Shown: one piece after another, positions 62,601-64,000 of the stretch
Layout: the number at the start of each line of letters is the position of its first letter
How positions within the stretch are numbered: the first letter of the stretch is position 1
Origin: Acidovorax sp. Leaf160
GTDB lineage: Bacteria > Pseudomonadota > Gammaproteobacteria > Burkholderiales > Burkholderiaceae_C
Reading direction: 5' to 3'
Length of the DNA: 64,000 nucleotides
NCBI RefSeq assembly: GCF_001424265.1
Contig: NZ_LMOV01000024.1
Span: 312,328 to 376,327, forward strand
Position numbers and translations under genes: made by a program
The notes under the pieces: generated by a model
The model's database searches: none
Told to the model about the DNA's origin: nothing
The model's input: the letters and a program-made list of their open reading frames with translations, nothing else

Positions 62601-63095
62601 ATGACCCTGCGACTCATCTTCGCCCGCGCGGCCCGTGGCGTCATCGGCCGGGACGGCACCATGCCCTGGCACCTGCCGGAAGACCTGGCGCATTTCAAGC
62701 AACTGACGCTCGGCTCCCCCGTGGTGATGGGCCGCAAGACCTGGGACTCGCTGCCCGCGCGCTTCCGCCCGCTTCCCGGGCGGACCAACATCGTGGTGAC
62801 GCGGCAAGCCGACTGGCAAGCGGAGGGCGTCGAGCGCGCCGCCGACCTGCAGCAGGCGCTGAATATCGCCCGCACGCATGGCGAAGACGTCTGGGTGATC
62901 GGCGGCGCACAGATCTATGCCCAGGCCCTGCCCCTGGCCGACGGCGTGGAAGTGACCGAGATCCACCAGACCATCGAAGGGGACGCGTTCGCCCCAGCCC
63001 TGGGGCCGGAATGGCATGAGACGGCCCGCACGCCAGTGCAGCATTCCGCCCAGGGCGGCCTGCCCTACTCGTTCGTGAGCTACCAGCGCCGCTGA
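62601..63095 (+). CDS. folA: Dihydrofolate reductase
   Basis: 164 residues. Regenerates tetrahydrofolate used by ThyA. Signature MPWHLPEDLAHFKQLTLG with catalytic Glu at the Asp27 position, VVMGRKTWDSLP, and VWVIGGAQIYAQALP. Start ATG 62601. Confidence 0.97.
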   Translation: MTLRLIFARAARGVIGRDGTMPWHLPEDLAHFKQLTLGSPVVMGRKTWDSLPARFRPLPGRTNIVVTRQADWQAEGVERAADLQQALNIARTHGEDVWVIGGAQIYAQALPLADGVEVTEIHQTIEGDAFAPALGPEWHETARTPVQHSAQGGLPYSFVSYQRR

Positions 63096-63131
63096 AGTGC
63101 GCGCCTCCACCCTCCCTTGTCCGAAAGCCCC

Positions 63132-63908
63132 ATGCAAATCGCCACCTGGAACGTCAATTCCCTCTCCGTCCGTCTGCCTCAGGTGCTGGACTGGCTGGCC
63201 CAGAATCCGGTGGACGCCATCGGGCTGCAGGAGCTCAAGCTGGTGGACGAGAAGTTTCCCTTCGACGCCTTGCAGGCGGCCGGCTACCACGCCGTGAGCT
63301 TTGGGCAGAAGACCTACAACGGCGTCGCCATCCTGAGCCGCGCGCCGCTGCGGGACGTGGTGCGCAACATTCCGGGGCATGACGATGTGCAGGCCCGCGT
63401 GATCGCGGCGACGCTGGACACGGCGGACGGGCCGGTGCGGCTGGTGAACTGCTATTTCGTCAACGGCCAGGCGCCGGGTTCCGACAAGTTCGCCTACAAG
63501 CTGCTGTGGCTGGAAGCACTGCGCCGCTGGCTGGAAGCGGAACTGCAGGCCCATCCACGGCTGGTGCTGGTGGGAGACTTCAACGTGGCGCCGGAAGACC
63601 GCGATTCCTTCGACCCGGTCGGGTTGAAGGACACCATCCACCACACGGCAGAAGAGCGCGCGCACTTCCAGGCGCTGCTGCAGCTGGGCCTGACCGATGC
63701 CTACCGCCTGTTCGACCAGCCGGAAAAAAGCTTTTCCTGGTGGGACTACCGGATGCTCGGATTTCAGAAGAACCGGGGCCTGCGCATCGATCACATCCTG
63801 GTGAGCGCAACCCTGAAGGACCGCGTCGAGGCCTGCCACATCGACCGCGCTCCGCGCAAGAACCCGCAGCCCAGCGATCACGCGCCCGTGGTGGTGCGGC
63901 TGGGCTGA
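63132..63908 (+). CDS. xth: Exodeoxyribonuclease III (AP endonuclease family)
   Basis: 258 residues. Base-excision repair enzyme. Motifs: MQIATWNVNSLSVRLP (Asn), LQELKLVDEKFP (metal-binding Glu), VGDFNVAPEDRD (Asp/Asn), WWDYRMLGFQKNRGLRIDHI and SDHAPVVVRL (Asp-His). ATG 63132 was chosen over a TTG at 63117 because the conserved domain begins at Met-Gln-Ile. Confidence 0.95.
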   Translation: MQIATWNVNSLSVRLPQVLDWLAQNPVDAIGLQELKLVDEKFPFDALQAAGYHAVSFGQKTYNGVAILSRAPLRDVVRNIPGHDDVQARVIAATLDTADGPVRLVNCYFVNGQAPGSDKFAYKLLWLEALRRWLEAELQAHPRLVLVGDFNVAPEDRDSFDPVGLKDTIHHTAEERAHFQALLQLGLTDAYRLFDQPEKSFSWWDYRMLGFQKNRGLRIDHILVSATLKDRVEACHIDRAPRKNPQPSDHAPVVVRLG

Positions 63909-64000
63909 CCCGCTTTCGGCAACTGACCCGTCCTGAATAGCGTTGACACTGAGGGACTGTTAAAACTCCAGCCGGACTATCCGGCCAATGACGCCCGATG
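63909..64000. other. Right-edge sequence, possible end of a mobile element or partial minus-strand gene
   Basis: 92 bp. Composition shifts to AT-richer after 63928. On the minus strand an open frame enters from the window edge and stops at TAA (63962-63960), reading SGVIGRIVRLEF at its end. This could be a gene tail (for example a transposase) or chance. Not decidable from this length. Confidence 0.2.

Overview
The window is G+C-rich chromosomal DNA from a member of the Burkholderiales, most likely Comamonadaceae of the Acidovorax/Paracidovorax type. The assignment rests on codon usage, a Bug-type (TctC) binding protein, Burkholderiales-type small proteins (Trp-rich protein, DUF2069, DUF4337, DUF6806), and a dispersed ~60-bp intergenic element of the kind seen across Comamonadaceae. 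It is mostly core genome. No phage, CRISPR array or complete insertion sequence was found. The two edges cut a LysR-type regulator (left) and possibly a mobile-element end (right).

Layout. 0-6.5 kb: malonate-utilisation cluster on the minus strand (GntR regulator, malonyl-CoA decarboxylase, Bug protein, enoyl-CoA hydratase, malonyl-CoA synthetase). 6.8-9 kb: GlxA-type AraC regulator plus MFS exporter. 9-18.2 kb: housekeeping block (lgt, cold-shock/DUF1294 protein, bacterioferritin, ilvD, cytochrome c, LapA-like protein, acs, UPF0114 protein). 18.4-22.7 kb: proVWX osmoprotectant importer behind a consensus sigma-70 promoter and a ~480-nt leader that can fold into hairpins. 22.9-25.9 kb: small secreted cysteine-pair protein with a two-component system. 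26-35.5 kb: iron-linked genes, namely a TonB receptor with a Fur box and an 8-bp tandem array, topoisomerase IB, fumC and an MHYT-GGDEF-EAL gene divergent around a Fur-like site, then an Fe-S class I fumarase. 35.6-39.5 kb: murI, a DUF6806 gene, and a lower-G+C pair (diguanylate cyclase and single-domain response regulator). 39.9-40.7 kb: tRNA cluster Gly-Cys-Gly-Leu. 40.7-46.9 kb: proteostasis block lon-clpX-clpP-tig with tRNA-Leu(UAG). 47-51.5 kb: RND efflux pump. 51.6-57 kb: squalene genes hpnC, hpnD, hpnE enclosing an oppositely oriented metallophosphoesterase/glycosyltransferase pair that resembles a PlcP-type membrane-lipid remodelling module. 57-64 kb: YihY protein, DUF2069, FAD oxidoreductase, lipoprotein, then thyA, DUF4337, folA and an exonuclease III gene.

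How the parts work together. Malonate is activated (MatB) and decarboxylated (MatA) to acetyl-CoA; Acs makes the same product from acetate at another locus. Two unrelated fumarases lie within 6 kb. The iron-free one has a Fur-like site upstream, which suggests an iron-sparing switch. Lon, with a heat-shock-type promoter, ClpXP and trigger factor form a conserved folding/degradation neighbourhood. HpnC/D/E make squalene next to enzymes predicted to turn phospholipid into glycolipid.

Most notable observations: the dispersed element with rigid geometry (core GCTAT-N7-ATAGC, then exactly 20 nt, then GCGC) in seven good copies, two of them inside reading frames; the phosphoesterase/glycosyltransferase pair with a possible Pho-box-like array inside the hpn locus; the Fur box plus 8-bp repeat array at the TonB receptor; and the hairpin-rich proV leader.
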